Assembly (NCBI RefSeq): GCF_002013915.1 | Contig: NZ_MBTF01000006.1 | Coordinates: 97,083-161,082, forward strand | DNA length: 64,000 nt | Source: Mucilaginibacter pedocola | GTDB lineage: Bacteria; Bacteroidota; Bacteroidia; Sphingobacteriales; Sphingobacteriaceae | Direction of reading: 5' to 3' | Notes under the pieces: model-generated | What the model was told of the DNA's origin: nothing | Seen by the model: only the letters and a program-made list of their open reading frames with translations | Database searches by the model: none | Program-made: the position numbers and the translations under genes | Shown here: positions 9,488 to 16,832 of the stretch, piece after piece | How positions within the stretch are numbered: position 1 is the first letter of the stretch | Layout of the letters: each line of letters begins with the position of its first letter

Positions 9488-9566
9488 AAGTCCGAAAGAA
9501 TAATTGTAAGTAGTGCTTGTATCGATCTTTTAACTTCAGTCTTTCAGACAATGGTCTTTCGGACTT
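9464..9566. repeat. GTCCG-rich repeat with inverted arm, over the LD-carboxypeptidase start
   Basis: GTCCG occurs at 9464, 9472, 9480 and 9490 with spacings of 8, 8 and 10. AAGTCCGAAAG (9488-9498) is matched by the exact inverted copy CTTTCGGACTT (9556-9566). The array covers the first codons of the minus-strand carboxypeptidase and its upstream region, and ends 17 bp before the metG promoter box. It looks like an inserted short palindromic repeat. Confidence 0.6.
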
Positions 9567-9583
9567 TTCTGACTTAAAAGATT

Positions 9584-9591
9584 TATCTTTG
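9584..9591 (+). promoter_or_regulatory. -7 promoter box of metG
   Basis: TATCTTTG is an exact TAnnTTTG match, 24 nt before the metG start codon at 9616. The -33 element is weak (TTTT near 9565). Confidence 0.65.
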
Positions 9592-9615
9592 CAAATTAAT
9601 AAACATACCTGCTTA

Positions 9616-11682
9616 ATGCCGCAACTTAATAAATATAAAAGATATACTATTACCTCGGCCCTGCCCTACGCAAACGGCCCGCTGCACATTGGCCACCTGG
9701 CCGGTGCATACCTTCCTGCCGATATTTTTGTACGCTACCTGAGGCTGATGAAGAAGGATGTGGTATACATTTGCGGGTCCGACGAGCATGGTGCTGCCAT
9801 TACCATCAAAGCAAAAAAAGAAGGCACCACCCCGCAGGCCATCATTGATAAATACCACAACCAAATAAAGAATAGCTTTGAGGAGTTCGGTATCGCGTTC
9901 GATATTTACCATCGCACCTCATCGGATATCCACCACGATCTATCGCAGGAGTTTTTCTTGAACTTGTATGAAAAGGGCGAGTTCGTTGAGAAGTTTTCGG
10001 AGCAGTATTATGATGAGGAGTTCGACCAGTTTTTGGCCGACCGCTATATTACCGGTACCTGCCCGGTTTGCAGCAACGATAGAGCCTACGGCGACCAATG
10101 CGAAAACTGTGGTACGTCGTTGAATCCAACCGACCTGATAAACCCAATATCGACCCTCAGCAACAAAACACCCGTGCTGAAACCGACTAAACACTGGTTT
10201 TTACCGCTCGATAAATACCAGCCATGGCTGGAAAAATGGATAGACGAGAAAGAAGGCGAGTGGAAAGTAAACGTGTTTGGGCAATGCCGCTCATGGTTAA
10301 AATCGGGGCTTCAGCCGCGCTCTATGACGCGCGATTTGGATTGGGGTATTGACGTACCCCTTGCTGAAGCCAAAGGCAAAAAGCTTTACGTTTGGATGGA
10401 TGCGCCTATTGGCTACATATCTGCCACCAAACAATGGGCCATTGACAACGGTAAAGATTGGCAGCAATACTGGAAGAAGCAGGAGAACAGCGATGACGAT
10501 GCCTGCCTGATGCACTTTATTGGTAAGGATAATATTGTATTCCATTGCATTATTTTCCCGGCGATATTAAAAGCACACGGCGATTATATTTTACCGGAGA
10601 ATGTGCCGGCCAACGAGTTTTTGAATTTGGAAGGCGATAAGCTTTCCACCTCACGCAACCACGCTGTTTGGTTGCACGAGTATCTGGAGGAGTTCCCGGG
10701 CAAACAGGATGAGCTGCGTTACGTATTAACATCGATATTGCCCGAAACCAGCGACAGCGAGTTTACCTGGAAAGATTACCAGGCGCGTGTGAACAACGAG
10801 TTGGTGGCTATTTTGGGTAACTACGTAAACCGTATACTGGTGCTGATGCACAAGTACTATGATGGCAAAATAGAAAGCAGCGAAGCCGTTATTAAACTTA
10901 CCGACGAGAAGATAAACGAAGAACTGGGTGGGTACTACGATGAGCTGGGCAAAAATCTGGAGAGCTACCGTTTCCGTGCTGCCTTACAAAACGTAATGGA
11001 TATGGCACGTATGGGTAACCGTTACCTTACCGAACAGGAACCATGGAAAGCTATTAAAACCGACCCCGAAGCCGCTAAAATAGCACTACACAACAACTTG
11101 ATATTGGTTGGGCACATCGCTACATGCCTGCAACCCTTTTTGCCGGCTACTGCAACAAAAATATTCGGTATGCTAAATAAGGATGCGATAGCATTTGACC
11201 AGGAGATGGAATTTGCCAACGGGCACCAATTAAACCCTGCAGTATTGCTGTTTGCCAAGGTAGAGGACGAAGCTGTTGAAGCACAAATACAAAAATTAGC
11301 AGACAAGAAACAGGAAGCTGTTGCCAAAGTAGTAGCGCCGGTTGCTCCTGCTAAGGCCAACATCAGCTTTGATAACTTTGCCGCCATGGATATCCGCACC
11401 GGTACTATCCTAACCGCCGAGAAAGTAGCCAAAACAAAGAAACTGCTAAAGCTAACCATTGATACCGGCATCGACCAGCGCACCGTAGTATCGGGCATTG
11501 CCGAGCATTACGAGCCCGAAGCCATCATCGGCCAGCAGGTAAGCATATTGGTAAACCTGGAGCCAAGAGAAATAAAAGGCATCATGTCGCAAGGGATGAT
11601 ACTGATGGCCGAGAATGCCGAGGGCAAACTAAGTTTTGTAGCGCCTATAGACAATATGCATAATGGTGCGGTAACCCGATAG
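9616..11682 (+). CDS. metG: Methionine-tRNA ligase
   Basis: This 688-residue cytoplasmic enzyme charges tRNA-Met and initiator tRNA with methionine. The class I HIGH motif is at residues 24-27 (PLHIGHLAG). A zinc knuckle CPVC...CENC lies near 148-165. The KMSKS loop is the variant KLSTSR near 341. The C-terminal EMAP/OB-fold tRNA-binding domain spans about 582-688 (FAAMDIRTGTILTAEKV, SQGMILMAE). The start at 9616 (MPQLNKYKRY) is chosen because it falls just before the first strand of the Rossmann fold and after a good promoter box; the open frame continues upstream but without family similarity. Full length for the Bacteroidota type. Confidence 0.98.
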   Translation: MPQLNKYKRYTITSALPYANGPLHIGHLAGAYLPADIFVRYLRLMKKDVVYICGSDEHGAAITIKAKKEGTTPQAIIDKYHNQIKNSFEEFGIAFDIYHRTSSDIHHDLSQEFFLNLYEKGEFVEKFSEQYYDEEFDQFLADRYITGTCPVCSNDRAYGDQCENCGTSLNPTDLINPISTLSNKTPVLKPTKHWFLPLDKYQPWLEKWIDEKEGEWKVNVFGQCRSWLKSGLQPRSMTRDLDWGIDVPLAEAKGKKLYVWMDAPIGYISATKQWAIDNGKDWQQYWKKQENSDDDACLMHFIGKDNIVFHCIIFPAILKAHGDYILPENVPANEFLNLEGDKLSTSRNHAVWLHEYLEEFPGKQDELRYVLTSILPETSDSEFTWKDYQARVNNELVAILGNYVNRILVLMHKYYDGKIESSEAVIKLTDEKINEELGGYYDELGKNLESYRFRAALQNVMDMARMGNRYLTEQEPWKAIKTDPEAAKIALHNNLILVGHIATCLQPFLPATATKIFGMLNKDAIAFDQEMEFANGHQLNPAVLLFAKVEDEAVEAQIQKLADKKQEAVAKVVAPVAPAKANISFDNFAAMDIRTGTILTAEKVAKTKKLLKLTIDTGIDQRTVVSGIAEHYEPEAIIGQQVSILVNLEPREIKGIMSQGMILMAENAEGKLSFVAPIDNMHNGAVTR

Positions 11683-11692
11683 ATGTTCGGGT

Positions 11693-11744
11693 GTGCAAAT
11701 TTCAGATGTGTAAATGATTTTGGCAAATCATCTGAAATTTGCAC
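11693..11744 (+). terminator. Long hairpin after metG, overlapping the tRNA-Arg promoter
   Basis: A 15 bp perfect stem (GTGCAAATTTCAGAT, 11693-11707, with its complement at 11730-11744) competes with a short inner stem ATGATTT/AAATCAT (11714-11720, 11725-11731). It starts 10 bp after the metG stop but has no T-run. Its right arm runs into CACCTTTG (11742-11749), a likely -7 box for the tRNA gene. Confidence 0.5.
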
Positions 11745-11765
11745 CTTTGCATTTCTTATAATAAC

Positions 11766-11837
11766 GGTCCCGTAGTTCAACGGATAGAATAGGAGTTTCC
11801 TAAACTCTAGATATGAGTTCGATTCTCGTCGGGACCA
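11766..11837 (+). tRNA. tRNA-Arg, anticodon CCT
   Basis: A full cloverleaf can be drawn: acceptor GGTCCCG (11766-11772) with CGGGACC (11830-11836), anticodon stem GGAGT/ACTCT around loop TTCCTAA, giving anticodon CCT at 11799-11801 (reads AGG), and T loop TTCGATT. The discriminator base is A and no CCA is encoded. It reads the rare AGG arginine codon and has its own terminator. Confidence 0.95.
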
Positions 11838-11841
11838 CAAG

Positions 11842-11886
11842 AAAGTAAAAAGCCCTCCGACATAAGTCGGAAGGCTTTTTACTTTT
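11842..11886. terminator. Bidirectional terminator between tRNA-Arg and the phosphoesterase gene
   Basis: AAAGTAAAAAGCC and TCCGAC pair with GTCGGA and GGCTTTTTACTTT around an ATAA loop, with one bulged C. A-runs and T-runs flank the GC core on both sides, so it can stop the plus-strand tRNA transcript and the minus-strand phosphoesterase transcript. Confidence 0.9.
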
Positions 11887-11900
11887 AATGCTGAGGCTAT

Positions 11901-13079
11901 TTATCCCCTCCTCAACGTAACCACCGCCACTTCCGGCCACATGCCTATCCTTCCCTTAAGACCTAAAAAGCCGAAGCCGCGGTTAACATATAAATACTTA
12001 CCGGCTTTTTGGTATAGCCCGGCCCACTGCTTGTATACGTATTGTATAGGGCTCCATTTAATACCTAAAAAATCGATGCCGAACTGCATGCCGTGCGTAT
12101 GCCCGGATAGCGTTAAATGGATATGTTTTTGATGATCTAACGTTACTCCTTCCCAATGCGAGGGGTCGTGCGACATTAACACTTTGAAAGCATCTGCAGG
12201 AACGTTAGCGGTTGCCTTATTCAAATCGCCATATTGGTGGAAACCGCCCTTGCCCCAATTCTCTACGCCTATTAGCGAGATGGAATCATCGCCTTTTTTG
12301 AGGTTAACGGCTTCATCGAGCAATAAACGAAAGCCAATTTCGGTGTGGACTTGTTTAAGCCTGTTAAGGTTTGCTCGTTTGGCTTCGGCGCTTTCCCATT
12401 GGGTGTAGTCGCCGTAGTCGTGGTTGCCAAGGATGGAAAATTTACCCATTGGCGCTTTTAATCCGGAGAAAGCAGGTATCCATCGTTCCATTTCCGACGC
12501 GCGGTTATTTACCAGGTCGCCGGTAAAAAGTACTACGTCGCTGTGTTGGGCATTTACCAGGTCGAGCCCCTTTTGAACGCCCGTAGCATCGGTAAAACTG
12601 CCGGCATGCACATCGGTTATTTGTGTGATGGTGAAGCCGTCGAATGCTTCGGGCAGGTCGGGAAATGTAATGGTTTCTTTGCGTAACCGGTAAAAATGTT
12701 TTCCGCGGGTAATGCCAAACAGTACAACCGAAAATACAATGGCCGAAATGCCAAAGGCCAGTTGGCTAACCCAAGTACTTCGGGCGGGGAAGCCGCGGAA
12801 TATGCGTGTGATATCTTCGAGCAAGAGAATCGGCAATGCAACCAACCGCGGAATAAAAGCCAGTAGCATTAAGCCCATTACTATTGCAATTAGCCTTTGC
12901 TGAAGTTTTGAGCCACGCTGGATAAACATTGCGGCAATTAGGCCGCCCATCAACGCAAAATCGATAGCCCAGTACAGGCTTAACCATGGGGCTTCGCCAA
13001 ACAAAGTTTGTAATGCGTGTAAGAAATAAAAATCGGTAAAAAACCAAAGTAAAAATATTAGGGGAATGCGCTTTGCCAT
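11901..13079 (-). CDS. Membrane-anchored calcineurin-like metallophosphoesterase (YaeI/YkuE type)
   Basis: From the ATG at 13079 the protein has 392 residues. Residues 1-125 hold four hydrophobic segments, and the catalytic domain follows. Metal-binding motifs are in order: D-x-H in TDVHAG (156-158), GD in FTGDLV (187-188), GNHD (218-221), SHDP, and GHTHG near residue 346. The family hydrolyses phosphomonoesters or diesters; YaeI/YkuE members act near the membrane, possibly on lipid A precursors such as UDP-diacylglucosamine, but this is not certain here. An upstream in-frame start at 13169 would abut the divergent gene and adds no family similarity. Divergent from the membrane-protein gene at 13200. 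Confidence 0.9.
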   Translation of the reverse strand: MAKRIPLIFLLWFFTDFYFLHALQTLFGEAPWLSLYWAIDFALMGGLIAAMFIQRGSKLQQRLIAIVMGLMLLAFIPRLVALPILLLEDITRIFRGFPARSTWVSQLAFGISAIVFSVVLFGITRGKHFYRLRKETITFPDLPEAFDGFTITQITDVHAGSFTDATGVQKGLDLVNAQHSDVVLFTGDLVNNRASEMERWIPAFSGLKAPMGKFSILGNHDYGDYTQWESAEAKRANLNRLKQVHTEIGFRLLLDEAVNLKKGDDSISLIGVENWGKGGFHQYGDLNKATANVPADAFKVLMSHDPSHWEGVTLDHQKHIHLTLSGHTHGMQFGIDFLGIKWSPIQYVYKQWAGLYQKAGKYLYVNRGFGFLGLKGRIGMWPEVAVVTLRRG

Positions 13080-13199
13080 ATTGTTATGTGGTACAAAAAG
13101 GTACCTGTAAGTACGCAGACGATTGAGCAGGCAAAATATTTTAAATGAAAACAGGTCATCAGGCTCCAAATGCCATATTGCTTATATTCGTACTCTACA

Positions 13200-13823
13200 A
13201 TGGCCCGTAAACACCTTATATTGCTTCTTATCTTAATTGCAATAACCTTGCTGGTTACTGCCACACTCCACTATCCCGGCGGCTCGCAGGTAGATAAACA
13301 CTCGATAGGGTACAGTTGGGGTAACAACTACATCAGTAACCTTTTCGGTCCCACTGCAATAAATGGTAGCGACAATGGTGCACGCTGGTGGGCCGTTGCA
13401 GGTATGATTTTTTTATCGGCGGGCTTTGCTACATTTTTCGTGGCATTTTCGGAGAGGATACCCACAAAGGGCGCTTCTAACATCATAAAATATGTAGGCG
13501 CCAGTGGTATGATATTTACTTTTTTAATAGCTACACCTCTGCACGACGCCATGATAACGGTGGCGAGTACCATGTACCTCATCAGCATATTTTACATCAC
13601 AGTTTTTATACTCCGGTCGCGATTGCATGCGTTCAAAGCCCTGTGTATTATTTGCCTGGCGATATTTTCCGCCACCCTTTACATGTACGGAACGCGAAGT
13701 TTAACTTATCTGCCTGTGATGCAGAAAATTACCTTCGCCACCATGATATTGCTGGTTTTAGCACTGCATTACTTTACAAATGCTGAAGACTTTCAACCGA
13801 AGCAAGCAGAACGCCAGAGTTAA
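13200..13823 (+). CDS. Multi-pass membrane protein of unknown function (DUF998-like)
   Basis: The 207-residue protein has about six hydrophobic segments. The first is LILLLILIAITLLVTATLHYPGG, followed by a polar loop (SIGYSWGNNYISNLFGP) and then alternating helices. The overall pattern and the loop resemble DUF998-type membrane proteins, but I cannot name it firmly. The ATG at 13200 is preferred because it places MARKH just before the first helix. It ends at a strong terminator and is monocistronic. Confidence 0.7.
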   Translation: MARKHLILLLILIAITLLVTATLHYPGGSQVDKHSIGYSWGNNYISNLFGPTAINGSDNGARWWAVAGMIFLSAGFATFFVAFSERIPTKGASNIIKYVGASGMIFTFLIATPLHDAMITVASTMYLISIFYITVFILRSRLHAFKALCIICLAIFSATLYMYGTRSLTYLPVMQKITFATMILLVLALHYFTNAEDFQPKQAERQS

Positions 13824-13846
13824 GGCATTGCTTATCGGCAACAAAT

Positions 13847-13880
13847 AAAGGCCGCGCCCTCCACGGCGCGGCCTTTCTTA
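13847..13880. terminator. Strong bidirectional terminator
   Basis: AAAGGCCGCGCC (13847-13858) and GGCGCGGCCTTT (13865-13876) form a 12 bp perfect stem with a 6 nt loop. It lies between convergent genes ending at 13823 and 13903, with A/T tracts on both sides. Confidence 0.92.
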
Positions 13881-13902
13881 CAAACTCAAACCAATTATCA
13901 AA

Positions 13903-14202
13903 TTATATCAACTCTGTTGTCACGGTAACTTCCCGTTCGGCCAGTAGCGGGACTATTTGCCCTACCACTACTGTTTGGAAATGTTCCGAACTACGGTGTG
14001 CCGCCAGCGCCTCTTCGTTGGCGTAACCCTCAAAGAGCACGATGGTGTTGGCATCGGTAGTACTTTGGTGCAGGCGGTAAAAAAGGTTGCCTTCTTCCTG
14101 CCGGCTTTGGATTGCTGCCTGGTTAAGTAGAGCAAGCACGGTATCTAATTTGCCATCCTGAACACGCCATTTGGCAAATACATGTATGGGTTGCTGTTCC
14201 AT
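13903..14202 (-). CDS. Antibiotic biosynthesis monooxygenase (ABM) domain protein, YgiN-like
   Basis: A single ABM dimeric alpha/beta-barrel domain of 99 residues: IHVFAKWRVQDGKLDTVLALL, GNLFYRLHQSTTDANTIVLFEGYANEEALAAHRSSEHF. The closest well-studied relatives are quinol monooxygenases (YgiN) and cofactor-free oxygenases. It is 30 bp after the DJ-1/PfpI gene on the same strand, so it likely belongs to the same stress operon, dealing with quinones or other electrophiles. Substrate not known. Confidence 0.88.
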   Translation of the reverse strand: MEQQPIHVFAKWRVQDGKLDTVLALLNQAAIQSRQEEGNLFYRLHQSTTDANTIVLFEGYANEEALAAHRSSEHFQTVVVGQIVPLLAEREVTVTTELI

Positions 14203-14232
14203 TTTTATGATCTTTTATAGTGATGCAATAAT

Positions 14233-14916
14233 TTATAAAACTTCAACAGCCTCTAAAACGGCTATCATTTTTTCGGCGACGCCTGTGGCCGATGCCGGGT
14301 TTTGGCCGGTAACCAGGTTGCCGTCGGCGATGCTGTATGGCTGCCATACAGCAACTGAGCTGTAATTGGCGCCGTTATTCCTCAAAGCGCTCTCTAACAA
14401 GAAAGGTACATCATCTTGCGCATAGTTTTCTTCTTCTGCATTGCTGAACGAAGTGATGTTTTTACCGTTGATAAGGTAGCTGCCATCGCTTAGTTTAACA
14501 TTAAGCAACGATACCGGCCCATGACAAACCGCGCCCACAACACCGCCGCGTTCGTAAGTGGAGGCAATGGCCGCTTGCACCAATTTGTTATCGGGCATAT
14601 CAACCATAGGTGCCAAACCGCCGGGAACGAAAACGGCATCATAATCGGCAACGTTTACTTCGCTAAGCGGAAGGGTATGCTGCATTTTTTGCAAACCGTC
14701 GCCGGTAAGGAAGGCAGTGTTTAGTTCTTCATCTTTTTCGAACATGCCATCCAGCGAGGCCTCGCCGCCGTTAATGCTCACAATGTCTATATCGTAACCT
14801 TGTTTTTTAAAGGTTTGGTAAGGGTGGGCAATTTCGGTAAGGAAGCTGCCTGTTTTGCGGTTATTGGGGCCAATTGTGTTGGCGCTTGATGCAATAATCA
14901 ATATTCTCTTTTTCAT
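14233..14916 (-). CDS. DJ-1/PfpI class I glutamine amidotransferase-like protein (glyoxalase III/Hsp31-like)
   Basis: The 227-residue protein has the nucleophile elbow GAVCHGP with Cys131-His132, N-terminal MKKRILIIASSANTIG, and HPYQTFKKQGYDIDIVSINGG, all typical of the Hsp31/glyoxalase III branch, which detoxifies methylglyoxal or repairs glycated groups without a cofactor. The ATG at 14916 is preferred over an upstream in-frame ATG at 15003, as the extra residues are not family-like. A CRP-type palindrome lies about 100 bp upstream, and a Crp/Fnr gene precedes it on the same strand. The ABM gene follows. Confidence 0.9.
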   Translation of the reverse strand: MKKRILIIASSANTIGPNNRKTGSFLTEIAHPYQTFKKQGYDIDIVSINGGEASLDGMFEKDEELNTAFLTGDGLQKMQHTLPLSEVNVADYDAVFVPGGLAPMVDMPDNKLVQAAIASTYERGGVVGAVCHGPVSLLNVKLSDGSYLINGKNITSFSNAEEENYAQDDVPFLLESALRNNGANYSSVAVWQPYSIADGNLVTGQNPASATGVAEKMIAVLEAVEVL

Positions 14917-15011
14917 GGCTATAAAATTTAAAATGTTCAATTTGTTGTTTTGATATTTCAAATTTCGCCATTTGAGGTACCCTGCTACGAGGAGGCAAAT
15001 CACTAAAAAAG

Positions 15012-15027
15012 TGTGACAAAAGTCACA
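15012..15027. promoter_or_regulatory. Perfect CRP-type palindrome, or weak terminator
   Basis: TGTGAC-AAAA-GTCACA is a perfect dyad and matches the classic CRP consensus TGTGA-N6-TCACA. It lies 13 bp after the stop of a Crp/Fnr gene and about 95 bp before the start of the DJ-1 gene. On the minus strand the same bases give a 6 bp hairpin followed by CTTTTTT, so it could also end the Crp transcript. Confidence 0.55.
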
Positions 15028-15039
15028 GCGGTAAACGTA

Positions 15040-15615
15040 CTATCGGCCTTTGCTGTTGGTATACAGCCTGCTCAGCGTTTCGCGGCTTACGCCCAGGTAT
15101 TCGGCAATATATTTTTTGGGAATCTTTTGCATCAGGTGCGGGTACAACAGGCCAAACTCCTCGTAGCGTTGTTGCGGCGTGCTTGATAGCAGGGAGATAA
15201 TGCGGCGGTGCTGGGCGGTGTAGCCCTTGGTGAGTTTTACGCGGAAGAAATGCTCCATCTTATGCAGGCCGGCAGCAAGTTTCTCGCGGCCGGCAAGGTT
15301 TAGGCAAAGTACTTCGGCATCTTCCATGCAGGTGATGTGCAGGGTCGCTTTCTTCGCGTTAAAATAGGCCTGGTAATCGGCCATCCACCAGTTTTCGCCC
15401 GCAAATTGTACAATGTATTCTTTGCCCTCGCTATCGAGGTAAAACATCCTGAAAATGCCCGAGAGAATGAGGTATTCTAAATTTGCCTGGTCGCCTTCCT
15501 GTATGAGGTATTGGTGCTTTTTCACGCGCTTAGGTACAAAGAACGTTTTGATGTACTCAAATTCCTCGTCGCTAAGGGCAATAATTTCTTCCAGGTGTTT
15601 GCGTAGTTTGTCCAT
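15040..15615 (-). CDS. Crp/Fnr-family transcriptional regulator
   Basis: The 191-residue protein has an N-terminal cyclic-nucleotide-binding-like beta roll (about 20-120, KKHQYLIQEGDQANLEYLILSGIFRMFY) and a C-terminal HTH (IPKKYIAEYLGVSRETLSRLYTN, about 163-185). It lacks an Fnr cysteine cluster. The cNMP pocket motif is not canonical, as is usual for the many Bacteroidota Crp-like proteins. It lies in a redox-stress neighbourhood between azoR and the DJ-1/ABM pair, which are plausible targets. Confidence 0.92.
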   Translation of the reverse strand: MDKLRKHLEEIIALSDEEFEYIKTFFVPKRVKKHQYLIQEGDQANLEYLILSGIFRMFYLDSEGKEYIVQFAGENWWMADYQAYFNAKKATLHITCMEDAEVLCLNLAGREKLAAGLHKMEHFFRVKLTKGYTAQHRRIISLLSSTPQQRYEEFGLLYPHLMQKIPKKYIAEYLGVSRETLSRLYTNSKGR

Positions 15616-15711
15616 AGGCGATTAGTAACCTAAGGTAGCAAATTCGGCCGATACAACCATTATAAGTAAAACGGGCAATACCTGTACGGTACTGCCCGCC
15701 GGGGGAATGCC

Positions 15712-16314
15712 CTACGCTACCATCACGCTGTCAATACCTTTTTCCAAAGCATTGTCTTTCAGATCGGGTACGTTGGTGCCTTCTGCTCTCACAAAGTCAA
15801 CATCCGTCATCCCTATAAAGCCCAGCATACTGCGCAGGTAGGGTTCAATAAAATCCATTGATTTCATGGGCCCGTCGGAATACACAAAACCCGAAGATAT
15901 GGCCACGTATACTTTTTTGCCGGTGACAAGGCCGGTGGCGGTATGCCCTTCTACCTTAAAGGTTTGGCCCGAACGTACTACATGATCAAGCCATGCCTTC
16001 AGCGCCGAGTGGATGCTGAAGTTATACATGGGCGCACCAATTACAATTATATCTGCATCCTTAATTTCCTGTATGGCCTGGTCGGAGTGCTTTACGGCTT
16101 CAACATGTTCCGGCGTGCGGGCATCAGGCGGGGTGAAAAATGATGCCAGGTGGCTTTCTTCCAGATGTGGGAAATGCTCGTTTACCAGGTCGCGCTCAGT
16201 AACGGTACTGCCCGGGTAGGCGGCTTTAATTTTTTCTACAATGGCGTTGCCCAACTGTATGCTTACCGAGGCGGCACCGCGCGGGCTCGATAGAATATGC
16301 AATATTTTTTTCAT
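15712..16314 (-). CDS. azoR: FMN-dependent NADH:quinone oxidoreductase / azoreductase
   Basis: This 200-residue flavodoxin-fold enzyme reduces quinones and azo compounds by two electrons with NADH, protecting against electrophiles. Seen: the phosphate loop SSPRGAASVS (9-18), the FMN-binding loop PMYNFSIHSALKAWLDHVVRSGQTF (about 95-120), and SSGFVYSDGPMKSMDF. Length fits AzoR (about 200). It is divergent from an HxlR regulator; their shared promoter region carries a 34 bp perfect palindrome. This mirrors the YodB-AzoR1 pair of Bacillus subtilis. Confidence 0.93.
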   Translation of the reverse strand: MKKILHILSSPRGAASVSIQLGNAIVEKIKAAYPGSTVTERDLVNEHFPHLEESHLASFFTPPDARTPEHVEAVKHSDQAIQEIKDADIIVIGAPMYNFSIHSALKAWLDHVVRSGQTFKVEGHTATGLVTGKKVYVAISSGFVYSDGPMKSMDFIEPYLRSMLGFIGMTDVDFVRAEGTNVPDLKDNALEKGIDSVMVA

Positions 16315-16321
16315 GGCGTTA

Positions 16322-16405
16322 TTGTTTTAATACCCGCAAATCTACCTACCTTTGCTAATAAAAAGTTAGTAGTATACAAAAGGTTAGTACTAACCTTTTG
16401 TATAC
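16322..16405. promoter_or_regulatory. Divergent azoR / hxlR promoters with 34 bp perfect palindrome
   Basis: On the plus strand TTG (16322-16324) and TACCTTTG (16347-16354) form a candidate promoter for the HxlR gene. On the minus strand TAGATTTG (16344-16337) is a -7 box for azoR, so the two promoters overlap face to face. A perfect 34 bp palindrome centred at 16388/16389 spans 16372-16405; its half begins GTATACAAAAGGTTAGT. It lies upstream of the azoR -33 zone and within the leader of the HxlR gene, fitting an operator for both. Confidence 0.75.
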
Positions 16406-16426
16406 TTTTCTTAATATCAATTACTT

Positions 16427-16783
16427 ATGAGCCAAGAGTGGGGAAGGGATGCTGTGAAGTGCAACGCAGCCATGACATCGGTTGCCGATGCATTATACGT
16501 TATTGGCGGCAAATGGAAGCTGCGCGTAATTGTTGCCCTCCGCGAAGGGTACACGCGTTTTAACGAGATACAGCGGTCTATCGATGGTATTTCGGCGCGG
16601 GTATTATCTGCCGAATTAAAGGAGCTGGAGTTGAACGGCTTTGTAAAGCGCGAGGTGATAGCCCAAACACCGGTGGTGGTAGAATACCATATTACGCCTT
16701 ATGCCGATACACTGAGCGATATATTAAAGGCCCTGATGGAGTGGGGCACCATGCATCGCGACAAGCTGCGGAGCGAACGGTAG
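16427..16783 (+). CDS. HxlR-family transcriptional regulator (YodB-like)
   Basis: The 118-residue winged-helix protein has the HxlR core: ALYVIGGKWKLRVIVAL (about 23-39), RFNEIQRSIDGISARVLSAELKELELNGFVKRE (45-77), and VEYHITPYADTL (85-97). Cys12, in AVKCNAAM, lies where the single redox-sensing cysteine of YodB-type members is found (Cys6 in YodB). Divergent orientation from azoR and the long palindrome between them suggest it represses azoR and itself until quinones or diamide-like oxidants modify Cys12. Confidence 0.93.
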   Translation: MSQEWGRDAVKCNAAMTSVADALYVIGGKWKLRVIVALREGYTRFNEIQRSIDGISARVLSAELKELELNGFVKREVIAQTPVVVEYHITPYADTLSDILKALMEWGTMHRDKLRSER

Positions 16784-16832
16784 TTTTTTGTAACATAATA
16801 CCGATATTTGCCCCTACACTAAAATAACGCGT

